63,602 nucleotides of DNA from Rhizobiaceae bacterium (GTDB lineage Bacteria; Pseudomonadota; Alphaproteobacteria; Rhizobiales; Rhizobiaceae): NCBI GenBank assembly GCA_027483885.1, contig JAIXTO010000214.1, positions 1 through 63,602 of the forward strand, in the 5' to 3' direction. Under the pieces are notes generated by a model. The model did not search any database and was not told where the DNA came from. It saw only the letters and a list, made by a program, of their open reading frames with translations. The position numbers were made by a program, and so were the translations under genes. Shown in pieces: positions 9,554 to 18,662 of this stretch (position 1 is the first letter of the stretch; each line of letters starts with the position of its first letter).

Positions 9554-10471
9554 TCAGGCATAATAGGGCTCGTCGCGCCAGCGGCCGACTTCCTCGATCA
9601 GCCACGCCCGAAACAGCTTGACCGGGCGGAACTCGACGCGGGTGATGGGAGCGACGACATAATAGGAACTGGGGCTGCGCACCTGTTGCGGCAGCGCCTG
9701 CACCAGGTCTCCCGCCGCAAGCTCGGATTCGATGAGAAACAGCGGCATCAGCGCTACGCCAAGGCCTGCGCTACAGGCCTGCGCCACGCTTGAAAACTGT
9801 TCAAACCGCATGCCGGGCGCCGGTGTGCCTGATACCGCAAGGCTTTCGAAAAAATGCGTCCAGGCACCGGGACGCGAGGCCATGTGGAGAAGCGGCAGCG
9901 GCAGGAGATCGGCCGGCTGCGAAATCGGATTTTTTGCGAGGAAGGCGGGACTGCATACGGGCGCCACCATCTCGTCCATCAGGAAGGTGCAATCGGCGCC
10001 CGGCCAGTTGGGCTGGCCGATGTGGATGGCGACATCCAGCCCATCCTGCTCGAAATCGAACATGCCGATGCGGGTGGCAAAGTTCAGCGTGATTTCCGGA
10101 TGGGCGGCAACAAAACGGGGAATGCGCGGCAAAAGCCAGCGCGTGCCGAAGGTCGGCAACATCGCAAGGTTCAGCGTATCGCCATGCCGTTTGGTCATGG
10201 CCTGCAACGAAGCGGCGCGGATCTGCGACAGGGCGCCGCCGATGGCGCGGGCATAGGCGCGGCCCGCTTCCGTCAGCGCCACGCCCCGGCTGGAGCGATC
10301 AAACAGCAGGATGCCGAGCTGATCCTCAAGGCCGGAAATCTGGCGGCTTATCGCCCCTTGCGTCAACGAAAGCTCGTCGGCGGCATTGGAAAAGCTGCCG
10401 AGCCGCGCGACGGATTCGAAGGCGGCGAGAGCGCTGGTGGAGGGTAAAAGCTTGCGGCTGACATTGGACAT
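9554..10471 (-). CDS. LysR-family transcriptional regulator (GcvA-like)
   Basis: 305 residues; N-terminal helix-turn-helix at about residues 10-70 with the GcvA-type LPSTSALAAFESVARLGSFSNAADELSLTQGAISRQ opening shortened here to its key parts LAAFE, AADEL and GAISRQI. It is transcribed away from the glutaryl-CoA dehydrogenase gene across a 99-base gap. By the usual LTTR logic, and by analogy with GcdR-type regulators next to gcdH, it probably regulates that gene. The effector domain covers about residues 95-300. Confidence 0.85.
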   Translation of the reverse strand: MSNVSRKLLPSTSALAAFESVARLGSFSNAADELSLTQGAISRQISGLEDQLGILLFDRSSRGVALTEAGRAYARAIGGALSQIRAASLQAMTKRHGDTLNLAMLPTFGTRWLLPRIPRFVAAHPEITLNFATRIGMFDFEQDGLDVAIHIGQPNWPGADCTFLMDEMVAPVCSPAFLAKNPISQPADLLPLPLLHMASRPGAWTHFFESLAVSGTPAPGMRFEQFSSVAQACSAGLGVALMPLFLIESELAAGDLVQALPQQVRSPSSYYVVAPITRVEFRPVKLFRAWLIEEVGRWRDEPYYA

Positions 10472-10486
10472 CCCGCATTCCTATAG

Positions 10487-10502
10487 CTCATGTCATCGTG
10501 AG
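10487..10502. promoter_or_regulatory. Candidate LysR operator in the divergent lysR/gcdH region
   Basis: CTCA-TGTCATCG-TGAG is an imperfect dyad of LTTR size lying between the two divergent starts. It is placed where an autoregulatory site would be expected, but dyads of this quality occur by chance. Confidence 0.3.
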
Positions 10503-10570
10503 TAAACGGCGCTGGACGCTAAGGCGCGCATGGCCGATAACTCCCCCACAGTTTGAAAGTGGAGGTTCCA

Positions 10571-11758
10571 TTGAGCGACCGTGCAGCATTTTCCTGGGAA
10601 GATCCCTTTCTTCTCGATGAGCAGTTGAGCGAAGACGAGCGGATGATCCGCGATGCGGCCGCCGCCTTCGGCAAGGCCGAGCTTCTGCCCCGCATTCAGG
10701 AAGCCTATTTGTCCGAAACCACCGAGCCGGAACTTTTTCTGCTGATGGGCAAGGCCGGGCTCTTGGGCGTCACGCTTCCGGAAGAATATGGCGCGGCCAA
10801 TGCCGGTTATGTCGCCTACGGCCTCGTTGCCCGCGAAGTGGAGCGTATCGACAGCGGTTACCGCTCAATGATGAGCGTGCAGTCGTCGCTGGTCATCTAC
10901 CCGATCTTTGCCTATGGTTCCGACGAGCAGAAAAAGAAGTATCTGCCGGGCCTCGTGTCTGGCGAACTCATCGGCTGTTTCGGCCTCACCGAGCCGGATG
11001 CCGGCTCCGATCCCGGCGGCATGAAGACGCGCGCCGAAAAGATCGAGGGCGGCTACCGGTTGCGCGGCTCGAAAATGTGGATCTCCAACGCGCCCATCGC
11101 CGATGTCTTCGTCGTCTGGGCAAAATCGGAAGCGCACAATAACGAGATCCGCGGCTTCGTGCTGGAAAAGGGCATGAAGGGGCTTTCGGCGCCGAAAATC
11201 GGCGGCAAGCTGTCGCTGCGCGCCTCGATCACTGGCGAAATCGTCATGGATAGCGTCGAAGTGGGTGAAGACGCGCTGCTGCCGAACGTCTCTGGCCTGA
11301 AGGGTCCGTTCGGCTGCCTCAACCGTGCCCGCTACGGCATTTCCTGGGGCGTCATGGGGGCTGCCGAAGATTGCTGGCTGCGCGCGCGTCGATACGGTCT
11401 CGATCGCAAGCAGTTCGGTAAGCCGCTCGCCGGCACGCAGCTTTACCAGAAGAAGCTCGCCGACATGCAGACCGAGATCGCGCTTGGCCTGCAAGGCTCG
11501 CTTCGCGTCGGCCGCCTGATGGATGAACACAAGATGGCGCCGGAGATGATTTCGATCATGAAGCGCAACAATTGCGGCAAGGCGCTCGATATTGCCCGCC
11601 AGGCCCGCGACATGCACGGCGGCAACGGCATCCAGATCGAATACCACGTGATGCGCCACGCGCAGAACCTCGAAACCGTCAACACCTACGAGGGCACGCA
11701 TGATGTGCATGCGCTCATCCTCGGGCGTGCGCAGACCGGCATCCAGGCGTTTTTCTGA
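10571..11758 (+). CDS. gcdH: Glutaryl-CoA dehydrogenase
   Basis: 395 residues from a TTG start at 10571, chosen because GGAGG (10561-10565) sits five bases before it; an earlier in-frame TTG at 10553 lacks a ribosome site. Acyl-CoA dehydrogenase fold: N-terminal helical domain to about 120, beta domain with [16 protein letters not shown]-terminal helical domain. The glutaryl-CoA group is indicated by the C-terminal [18 protein letters not shown], whose glutamate is the catalytic base, and by the family length. Oxidises and decarboxylates glutaryl-CoA to crotonyl-CoA using FAD, in lysine and tryptophan breakdown. Divergent from a LysR gene; a strong terminator follows. Confidence 0.92.
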   Translation: MSDRAAFSWEDPFLLDEQLSEDERMIRDAAAAFGKAELLPRIQEAYLSETTEPELFLLMGKAGLLGVTLPEEYGAANAGYVAYGLVAREVERIDSGYRSMMSVQSSLVIYPIFAYGSDEQKKKYLPGLVSGELIGCFGLTEPDAGSDPGGMKTRAEKIEGGYRLRGSKMWISNAPIADVFVVWAKSEAHNNEIRGFVLEKGMKGLSAPKIGGKLSLRASITGEIVMDSVEVGEDALLPNVSGLKGPFGCLNRARYGISWGVMGAAEDCWLRARRYGLDRKQFGKPLAGTQLYQKKLADMQTEIALGLQGSLRVGRLMDEHKMAPEMISIMKRNNCGKALDIARQARDMHGGNGIQIEYHVMRHAQNLETVNTYEGTHDVHALILGRAQTGIQAFF

Positions 11759-11786
11759 TCCGTTCAGAGAGCGCCGCACACAGTTG

Positions 11787-11823
11787 AAAAGGACCGGGAG
11801 AGGCATCTCCCGGTCCTTTTTAT
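11787..11823 (+). terminator. Rho-independent terminator of gcdH
   Basis: A stem of AAAGGACCGGGAGA paired with TCTCCCGGTCCTTT around a four-base loop, followed by a T run, begins about 30 bases after the gcdH stop. Confidence 0.9.
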
Positions 11824-11966
11824 TAGTCATACTTTTCGCCTCTACCGTTGAATGTCGCGCCTTTTTGTCCTAACTGAGGGGTGAACCTTCCAGAACAGGC
11901 GGCGCTCCTCCCACGCCCTGCCTCCCACACCATCCGTTTTAAAAGACTAAGAATTGAGGCCCCTCC

Positions 11967-13403
11967 ATGCATAGCTATCCTGACGTAAAGCTTTTCATCA
12001 ACGGCGAATGGCGCGATGCCATCAGCGGCAAGACCATTGCCGTGGAAGACCCTGCAACGCAGGAAATCATCGGCAAGATTGCCCATGCCGAAAAGGCCGA
12101 TCTGGACCTCGCGCTCGACGCTGCCGACAAGGGTTTCAAGATCTGGCGTGACACGTCTGCCTTCGAACGTTCCAAGATGATGCGCAAGGCTGCCGACATT
12201 CTGCGCGAGCGCATCGATTACATCGCCTGGCTGATGACACGCGAACAGGGCAAGCCGCTTGGCCAGTCCAAGGCCGAAATCATCAATGCCGCCGACACGA
12301 TCGACTGGTTTGCCGAAGAAGCCCGCCGCACCTATGGCCAGATCATCCCCGCCCGCTTCGGCGGCGTGTCGAACATGGCCGTGAAATTCCCGATCGGCCC
12401 GGTTGCTGCATTTACGCCGTGGAACTTCCCGATCAACCAGATCGTGCGCAAGCTTTCCGCCGCTGTTGCCACCGGCTGCTCCATCATCATCAAGGCACCT
12501 GAGGAAACCCCGGCATCGCCGGCCGAACTCATCCGCGCCTTTGCTGATGCCGGTGTTCCCGCAGGCGTCGTCAACCTCGTTTATGGCGTTCCCGCCGAAA
12601 TCTCGGAATACCTCATTCCGCATCCGGTCATCCGCAAGATCTCGTTCACCGGCTCCACGCCGGTTGGCAAACATCTGGCGGCACTTGCCGGCAAGCACAT
12701 GAAGCGTGCAACGATGGAACTCGGCGGCCATGCACCTGTCGTCGTGTTTGACGATGCCGATCTGGCAAAGGCCATCGAAGTGTCGGCCTCGGCCAAGTTC
12801 CGCAATGCCGGCCAGGTCTGCGTGGCCCCGACGCGCTTCCTCATCCAGGACGGCGTTGCCGACCAATTCATCGACGGCATCGTGAAATATGCCGAGGGCC
12901 TGAAGGTCGGCAACGGCCTTGAGGGTGACGTCACCATGGGTCCGCTCGCCAACGAGCGCCGCATCCCGGCCATGGAAGACATGATCAATGATGCCGTGTC
13001 GAAGGGCGCCATCCTGAAGACCGGTGGCAAGCGCATCGGCAACAAGGGACACTTCTTCGAGCCGACGGTTCTCGTCGATGTGCCGACGACGGCCAAGATG
13101 ATGAACGAAGAGCCTTTTGGCCCGATTGCCATCGTCAACCGCTTCTCGACCATCGATGATGCCATGGCAGAAGCCAACCGCCTGCCCTTCGGCTTGGCAT
13201 CTTATGCCTTCACCGGCTCGGTCAAGACCGCACACGCGCTTGGCCGCCAGATGGAAGCCGGCATGCTCACCATCAACCACAACGGCTTTGCCATTCCGGA
13301 AGTGCCCTTCGGCGGCATCAAGGATTCCGGCTACGGCACGGAAGGCGGCTCGGAAGCTGTGGAAGCCTACATGGAAACCCGCTTCGTCAGCCAGATGAGC
13401 TGA
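11967..13403 (+). CDS. NAD(P)-dependent aldehyde dehydrogenase (succinate/glutarate-semialdehyde type)
   Basis: 478 residues, the length of GabD-type dehydrogenases. The cofactor-binding part contains [10 protein letters not shown] and [11 protein letters not shown]; the general base is the Glu of MELGGHAP and the catalytic thiol is the Cys of NAGQVCVAP. GabD/DavD-like sequence plus position just after gcdH suggests oxidation of glutarate or succinate semialdehyde in lysine catabolism; alpha-ketoglutarate semialdehyde is another possibility. It has its own unit: a terminator precedes it and another follows. Confidence 0.88.
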   Translation: MHSYPDVKLFINGEWRDAISGKTIAVEDPATQEIIGKIAHAEKADLDLALDAADKGFKIWRDTSAFERSKMMRKAADILRERIDYIAWLMTREQGKPLGQSKAEIINAADTIDWFAEEARRTYGQIIPARFGGVSNMAVKFPIGPVAAFTPWNFPINQIVRKLSAAVATGCSIIIKAPEETPASPAELIRAFADAGVPAGVVNLVYGVPAEISEYLIPHPVIRKISFTGSTPVGKHLAALAGKHMKRATMELGGHAPVVVFDDADLAKAIEVSASAKFRNAGQVCVAPTRFLIQDGVADQFIDGIVKYAEGLKVGNGLEGDVTMGPLANERRIPAMEDMINDAVSKGAILKTGGKRIGNKGHFFEPTVLVDVPTTAKMMNEEPFGPIAIVNRFSTIDDAMAEANRLPFGLASYAFTGSVKTAHALGRQMEAGMLTINHNGFAIPEVPFGGIKDSGYGTEGGSEAVEAYMETRFVSQMS

Positions 13404-13430
13404 TACGCTCCCCGGATTATCGTGACCACG

Positions 13431-13461
13431 AAACCGGCCGACCCATGTCGGCCGGTTTTTT
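13431..13461 (+). terminator. Rho-independent terminator after the aldehyde dehydrogenase gene
   Basis: AAACCGGCCGAC and GTCGGCCGGTTT pair around a four-base loop and are followed by six T residues. Confidence 0.9.
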
Positions 13462-13526
13462 CATATCCTCTTGCCGGACATCCTTGAACAGGCTACGAAA
13501 CAAAACATGAACATGGAGGTGGCAAG

Positions 13527-14633
13527 ATGGTCGAAGGCGAAACGGATTCACCTCCCCTGCTGAAGGAGATTTTCAACCGCGAGCGACTTGCGCATTTCGC
13601 GCGCGAAACACGCGCCGTTTATGAAGGCTTTGACGAGACCCGGTTTATCGAACTGGCGTCCGACAATCTCGCCGACCTCTCGATCATGCAGAGATTGCGG
13701 CAGATCGCACAGAGTTTCCATGTGGTCCTGCCCGGCGGTTATCTCGAAAATCTCGAGATCCTGAAGGCACTTGCGCCGCGCATCAATCACGGCTTTGCAT
13801 CGATCACGCTGCCGGAATATGTGGCGTTGCATGGGCTCCAACATCCCGAAATATCCCTGGACGCTCTGCGTTTTTTTACGCGTTTCGGCTCTTCAGAATT
13901 TGCTGTCAGGCCTTTCCTGCAGCAGGATATGGCGGGCACACTTGCCGTCATGCAGCGCTGGGCCACGGACGAAAACGAACATGTGCGCCGGCTGGCAAGC
14001 GAGGGATGCCGCCCGCGACTGCCGTGGTCCTTCCAGTTGAAAGACCTGATCGCCAACCCCGATCCTGTCTGGCCGATCCTTGACACCTTGCGTGCCGATC
14101 CGAGCCTTTATGTGCGAAAATCCGTGGCAAACCACCTGAACGACATCACCAAGGACCATCCAGACTGGGTGCTGGACAAGATGGCGGCATGGCCGTCGGG
14201 CAATCCGCAGACGTTATGGATCATCCGGCAGGCGTTGCGGACCCTCGTCAAGAAAGGCAATCCGCGCGCCCTGGCCCAATTGGGTGCCGGGCAAGCGGCG
14301 GAGATCGACATCGTCAGGTTTACTGCCACCCCAGAAAAGGTCCGTCTCGGAAGCGCGGTCGAAATCGCGGCGGATATCGTTTCCTCAAGCACGCAGGAGC
14401 AGCGATTGGTGGTCGATTACGTCGTCCACTATGTGAAAAAATCAGGCGGTACCTCCGCCAAGGTTTTCAAATGGAAAGAACTGACGCTGAAACCGGATGC
14501 CCCAATGTCGCTGTCCATCCGGCGCGCCATGCGCGACTTCACCACCCGCACGCATTATGCCGGCACACACCGGGTAGACCTGATGGTAAACGGCGCCGTT
14601 CTCGCCAAGGCGCAGTTCGAACTGGTGTTTTGA
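13527..14633 (+). CDS. DNA alkylation repair protein (AlkD-like HEAT-repeat glycosylase)
   Basis: 368 residues. The middle of the protein (about residues 100-230) is a series of HEAT-like helical repeats with the conserved ENEHVRRLASEGCRPRLPW and VRKSVANHLNDITKDHPDW segments of the DNA alkylation repair family; W and D/E residues in these repeats line the base-excision pocket in AlkD relatives. The C-terminal ~90 residues form a beta-rich extension seen in the longer bacterial group. Expected to remove N3- or N7-alkylpurines. ATG start with GGAGG seven bases upstream. Stands alone, convergent with the sulfate transporter genes. Confidence 0.82.
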   Translation: MVEGETDSPPLLKEIFNRERLAHFARETRAVYEGFDETRFIELASDNLADLSIMQRLRQIAQSFHVVLPGGYLENLEILKALAPRINHGFASITLPEYVALHGLQHPEISLDALRFFTRFGSSEFAVRPFLQQDMAGTLAVMQRWATDENEHVRRLASEGCRPRLPWSFQLKDLIANPDPVWPILDTLRADPSLYVRKSVANHLNDITKDHPDWVLDKMAAWPSGNPQTLWIIRQALRTLVKKGNPRALAQLGAGQAAEIDIVRFTATPEKVRLGSAVEIAADIVSSSTQEQRLVVDYVVHYVKKSGGTSAKVFKWKELTLKPDAPMSLSIRRAMRDFTTRTHYAGTHRVDLMVNGAVLAKAQFELVF

Positions 14634-14636
14634 CGG

Positions 14637-15659
14637 TCAGGAGACCGCAAACACCTTTGCCCGCCGCAGGGTGACGAAACCCGCCTCGCCCTTCGCGACA
14701 GCCTGTTCCGGCTCCACATCGAATTCCAGCGTCTCGCCGGTCGAGGCCGTGGCAATAACCCGCCGCTCGCCCGGACGATCCAGCACGCGATCAACCGTCG
14801 CCGCAACGCCCGGACCACTTGTCGACCAGTCGAGATCGCGCGGGCGGGCGAAAATTTCGGCGGGGCCATCGGCGATGCCGGGGGCATCCACCTGCGCATC
14901 GCCGACATGGGCAATGCCTGCGCTCACCGTGCCGGTCAGCCGGTTGGCGTCGCCCAGAAACTTCATCACGAAAGCATCCTTCGGATCGCGGCAGACTTCT
15001 TGCGGCGTGCCCTGCTGGACGATCTTGCCTTCTCTGAGGATCACGACGCGGTCGGCGAGATCCAGTGCCTCTTCCTGATCGTGGGTCACGAAGATCGTCG
15101 TGATGCCAAGCTCCTGATGGATTTCACGCAGCCAGCGGCGCAGGTCATGGCGCACGTTGGCATCGAGCGCGCCAAAAGGTTCATCGAGCAGCAGCACCTT
15201 CGGATCAACGGCGAGCGCCCGGGCGAGCGCCACGCGCTGCCGCTGGCCGCCGGAGATCTGGCCGGGGAACCGGTCGCCGAGGCCTTCGAGCCGCACGAGG
15301 CGCAGAAGATCGGCGACGCGGGCGGCGATCTCCGACTTGTCCCGTTTCACCTTCGACACTTTCATGCCGAAGCCGATGTTTTCAGCCACCGTCATATGCG
15401 GAAAAAGCGCGTAATGCTGGAAAACGAAACCGACGCCGCGGTCGCGCACGGGAATATCCGTCGCATCCTGATCGCCAAAATAGATGTGGCCCTCATCGGC
15501 ATATTCGAGGCCGGCGACCATGCGCAGAATGGTTGTCTTGCCGGAGCCGGATGGCCCGAGCAGCGCGACAAGCTCGCCGCTTTCGATTTCGAGCGAGACA
15601 CCATGCACGGCGCGAAAGGTCTCGAATGTCTTGATGACGGTGTCGAGGCGGATTTTCAT
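14637..15659 (-). CDS. cysA: Sulfate/thiosulfate ABC importer ATP-binding protein
   Basis: 340 residues. Walker A GPSGSGKT at about 35-42, signature ISGGQRQRVALARAL near 135, Walker B VLLLDEPFGALD near 158, and a C-terminal TOBE-like regulatory domain (FARPRDLDW) typical of CysA. Energises sulfate/thiosulfate import with CysT and CysW. Its ATG overlaps the stop of cysW in an ATGA. Confidence 0.95.
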   Translation of the reverse strand: MKIRLDTVIKTFETFRAVHGVSLEIESGELVALLGPSGSGKTTILRMVAGLEYADEGHIYFGDQDATDIPVRDRGVGFVFQHYALFPHMTVAENIGFGMKVSKVKRDKSEIAARVADLLRLVRLEGLGDRFPGQISGGQRQRVALARALAVDPKVLLLDEPFGALDANVRHDLRRWLREIHQELGITTIFVTHDQEEALDLADRVVILREGKIVQQGTPQEVCRDPKDAFVMKFLGDANRLTGTVSAGIAHVGDAQVDAPGIADGPAEIFARPRDLDWSTSGPGVAATVDRVLDRPGERRVIATASTGETLEFDVEPEQAVAKGEAGFVTLRRAKVFAVS

Positions 15660-16537
15660 GGGCGTGTTTCCGGCGTGGCTAGAATGGCGGCGGGCTTGAC
15701 GCGGCGGCCGGCGCCGCGGCCTTCCAGCGCCACCTTGGCGATGATGGTGAAGACGGCGATGACCGCGAGGATCGAGGCCGAGGCAAAGGCGCCGGCCGCC
15801 TGATAATCATGGTAGAGCAGTTCGATATGCAGCGGCAGCGTGTTGGTCTGGCCGCGAATATTGCCTGACACGATGGAGACGGCACCGAACTCGCCCATCA
15901 CGCGGGCGTTGCAGAGTACGACGCCATAAAGCATCGCCCATTTGACGTTGGGCAACGTGACGGAGAAGAAAGTGCGCCAGCCCGAGGCGCCAAGCGAGGT
16001 GGCGGCCTCTTCCAGATCCCGCCCCTGCGCCTGCATCAGCGGGATCAGTTCGCGGGCCACGAAGGGCGCCGTCACGAACATGGAGGCCAGCACGATGCCC
16101 GGCAGCGCAAACAGGATTTTGACGTCATAGGCATCGAGCAGCGGGCCAAAAATGCCCTGCAGGCCATAAACGAAGAGATAGGCGACACCGGCGACGATCG
16201 GCGAGACGGAAAACGGGATTTCGGTCACGACGAGCAGCAGCCGCTTGCCGCGAAAGTCAAACTTGGTGATGGCCCAGGCGGCGGCCACGCCAAAAATGGT
16301 GTTGAGCGGCACGGCAATCAGTGCGGTGATAACCGTCAGCATGATGGCGTGGCGCGTATCGGAATTGGTGAGCGTCGCGACATAGACCTTCCAGCCCTGA
16401 CGAAACGCTTCGACGCCGATGACGATCAGCGGCGCAAGGATGAGCAGCGCACCGAGGATCAGCACGATGCCGATCAGCAGGCTGCGAAAGAGCGGATTGT
16501 CGCCGACGCGCGGCGGTTTTCTGCGCAGTGTGCTCAT
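15656..16537 (-). CDS. cysW: Sulfate/thiosulfate ABC importer permease CysW
   Basis: 293 residues with six predicted membrane helices; the EAA loop is LEEAATSLGASGWRTFFSVTLP. Order and sequence match CysW of the CysPTWA system. It starts four bases after cysT and overlaps cysA. Forms the inner-membrane channel with CysT. Confidence 0.95.
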   Translation of the reverse strand: MSTLRRKPPRVGDNPLFRSLLIGIVLILGALLILAPLIVIGVEAFRQGWKVYVATLTNSDTRHAIMLTVITALIAVPLNTIFGVAAAWAITKFDFRGKRLLLVVTEIPFSVSPIVAGVAYLFVYGLQGIFGPLLDAYDVKILFALPGIVLASMFVTAPFVARELIPLMQAQGRDLEEAATSLGASGWRTFFSVTLPNVKWAMLYGVVLCNARVMGEFGAVSIVSGNIRGQTNTLPLHIELLYHDYQAAGAFASASILAVIAVFTIIAKVALEGRGAGRRVKPAAILATPETRP

Positions 16538-16541
16538 CCGG

Positions 16542-17363
16542 TTATCCTTTCACCGTGTAGCGCAGCGCGCGGGCCTGCAGCCAATTGGTGACGGCGAGCA
16601 TCGCGAAAGCCGTCAGCAACAGCACCGAGGCGATGGCGGCGGCGGCCTGATAATCATATTCCTCCAGCCGGATGAAGATCAGCAGTGCGGTGATCTCCGT
16701 CGACATCGGCTGGTTGCCGGCGATGAAGATGATGGCGCCGAATTCTCCGAGCGAGCGGGCGAAGGAAAGCGAGGTGCCGGCAAGAAGCGCTGGCGCCAGA
16801 AGCGGCAGGATGACGGTGCGAAAGATCGTCCAGTCGGAACCGCCGAGCGATTGCGCCGCCTCTTCGAGCGCCGGATCGAGATCTTCCAGCACCGGCTGCA
16901 CGGTGCGCACGATAAACGGCAGGCTGGTGAAGCACATCGCAATCATGATGCCGAGAGGCGTATAGGCAACCTTTATGCCGAAATCCGAGAGAACCGACCC
17001 GAACCAGCCATTGGCGGAAAACAGCGCCGTCAGCGAAATGCCGGCAACCGCCGTCGGCAGCGCAAACGGCAGGTCGACCATGGCATCGACGAGCCTGCGA
17101 CCGGGAAACCGGTAGCGCGTCAGCACCCAGGCGAGTGCCAGACCGAAGAACAGGTTGAAGACGGTGGCGGCAAGAGCGGCAAGTGCGGTAACCCTGTAGC
17201 TGGCAATCGAGCGCGGTGACGAGACGATCGTCCAGTATTCGGCAAACCCGAGGCTGGACGCCTTGAAGATCAGCGCTGCCAGCGGCAGAACCACGATCAG
17301 GCCGACATAAAACAGGGTAATGCCGAGCGATAGATGCAGTCCGGGCAGGACATTGCGTCTCAC
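16542..17363 (-). CDS. cysT: Sulfate/thiosulfate ABC importer permease CysT (CysU)
   Basis: 273 residues from a GTG at 17363, chosen because GAAAGAGG lies about six bases upstream and because the protein then starts a few residues before the conserved RRNVLPG that opens E. coli CysU. Longer in-frame starts at 17405 and 17444 would place the coding start next to or inside a strong hairpin. Six membrane helices; EAA loop LEEAAQSLGGSDWTIFRTVILP. Partner of CysW in the channel. Confidence 0.9.
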   Translation of the reverse strand: MRRNVLPGLHLSLGITLFYVGLIVVLPLAALIFKASSLGFAEYWTIVSSPRSIASYRVTALAALAATVFNLFFGLALAWVLTRYRFPGRRLVDAMVDLPFALPTAVAGISLTALFSANGWFGSVLSDFGIKVAYTPLGIMIAMCFTSLPFIVRTVQPVLEDLDPALEEAAQSLGGSDWTIFRTVILPLLAPALLAGTSLSFARSLGEFGAIIFIAGNQPMSTEITALLIFIRLEEYDYQAAAAIASVLLLTAFAMLAVTNWLQARALRYTVKG

Positions 17364-17407
17364 GATGCGCCTCTTTCGTGGATCATGGTCTTTCCTTATC
17401 GTCATGG

Positions 17408-17439
17408 CAAAGCCCGGCGGAACAGATCCCGCCGGGCTT
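17408..17439 (-). terminator. Intercistronic hairpin between cysP and cysT
   Basis: A perfect 12-base stem (AAAGCCCGGCGG with CCGCCGGGCTTT) around an eight-base loop stands about 24 bases after the cysP stop and about 45 bases before the cysT start. It can act as a partial terminator or an RNA-stabilising 3' end, giving more binding protein than channel. Confidence 0.75.
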
Positions 17440-17462
17440 TGCATCGATTGCCGATGATGGCG

Positions 17463-18449
17463 TTAACGGCTGCCGTAAAGCTTGTCGAGCGTGCCGCCGG
17501 AGGCAAACTGTTCCTTCTGGATCTTGTCCCAGCCGCCGAAGACATCATTGACGTTAACGAGGCGGATGGCCGGGAACTGGTCCTTGAACTCGGCAGATAC
17601 TTTTTCATTGTGGACGCGGTGGCCGAACTCGGCCGCAACCCGCTGGCCTTCCTCGCTGTAGAGGAAATCGAGATAGGTCTTGGCCAGCTGTTCCGTGCCG
17701 CGCTTCTTGGCCACCTTGTCGACGACGGCGACCGGGAATTCGGCCAGCAGACTGACGGAGGGAATGACACCTTCGACCTTGCCGGCACCGTATTGCTTGG
17801 CAATGCCGCGCGTTTCCGCCTCGAACGTGATCAGCACGTCGCCGGTTTCACGCTCCACGAAAGTGGTGGTGGCAGCACGGCCTCCGGTGTCGAAGACCGG
17901 CACGTTGTCAAAGATCTTCTTCACGAAGGCTTCCACCTTCTCCTCGTCGCCGCCGAAGGCTTCCTTGGCATAGGCTGTGGCCGCGAGATACGTGTAGCGG
18001 GCATTGCCGGAGGTTTTCGGATTGGGGAAGATAACCTTCACGTCGTCGCGGGCAAGGTCGTTCCAGTCCTTGATATTCTTCGGGTTTCCGGCACGTACCA
18101 GGAAGGAGGGGAAGGAATAGAAGGGTGAGGCGTTGTTCGGAAAATCCTTCTGCCAGTCGGCGGAGACAAACCCCTGCTTCACCAGGAAATCGATATCCGT
18201 GATCTGGTTGAAGGTCACCACGTCGGCTTCCAGACCTTCGACGATGGCGCGTGCCTGCTTGGAGGTGCCGGCATGAGACTGGTCGATGGTGATGCCCGGA
18301 TGGCTCTTGATGAAAGCCTCGTTTTCGGCGGCGAACACTTCACGGGCGACATCGTAGGAAGCGTTGAGAAGCTTGTTCGGGCCTTCGGCAAAGGCAGGTG
18401 CTGCAAAAAGTGCCGCAAGCGCTGTGCCAAGAATAAGGAGGCGGTTCAT
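17463..18449 (-). CDS. cysP: Periplasmic sulfate/thiosulfate-binding protein
   Basis: 328 residues. Residues 1-21 are a signal peptide ending in AFA-E. The mature N-terminus LLNASYDVARE, the QSHAGTSKQA loop that binds the sulfate oxygens, and ADVVTFNQITD identify the CysP/Sbp family; the last motif is nearer CysP than Sbp. First gene of the cysPTWA operon on the minus strand. No Cbl/CysB site could be assigned in the 213-base upstream gap. Confidence 0.93.
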   Translation of the reverse strand: MNRLLILGTALAALFAAPAFAEGPNKLLNASYDVAREVFAAENEAFIKSHPGITIDQSHAGTSKQARAIVEGLEADVVTFNQITDIDFLVKQGFVSADWQKDFPNNASPFYSFPSFLVRAGNPKNIKDWNDLARDDVKVIFPNPKTSGNARYTYLAATAYAKEAFGGDEEKVEAFVKKIFDNVPVFDTGGRAATTTFVERETGDVLITFEAETRGIAKQYGAGKVEGVIPSVSLLAEFPVAVVDKVAKKRGTEQLAKTYLDFLYSEEGQRVAAEFGHRVHNEKVSAEFKDQFPAIRLVNVNDVFGGWDKIQKEQFASGGTLDKLYGSR

Positions 18450-18624
18450 GGAAATCTCCGGTCAACTGCAATTGAGCGGAACTTACGGTCTGGGCTGTTG
18501 GAACGCGAGAAACCGCTCACCTGCGGGTGCGGACCGTTCGGGAATTTTCCACTCAATCGGAGGTCGAACGGCGATAGTCATTCCAACGGCCCTTACTCCT
18601 TCCTGAAAGGAGGCCAAAAGGGGT

Positions 18625-18656
18625 GGCGGGAAGCAGCAGGGGTACCGCTTCCCGCC
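18625..18656 (-). terminator. Terminator of the RND efflux operon
   Basis: GGCGGGAAGC and GCTTCCCGCC form a 10-base stem just after the RND transporter stop at 18663. The rest of the 18450-18662 interval shows no convincing gene. Confidence 0.7.
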
Positions 18657-18662
18657 TGTCGC

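Noticed and set aside
11823..13280. 485-codon minus-strand frame
   Set aside because: Antisense to the aldehyde dehydrogenase gene, which has catalytic Cys and Glu motifs.
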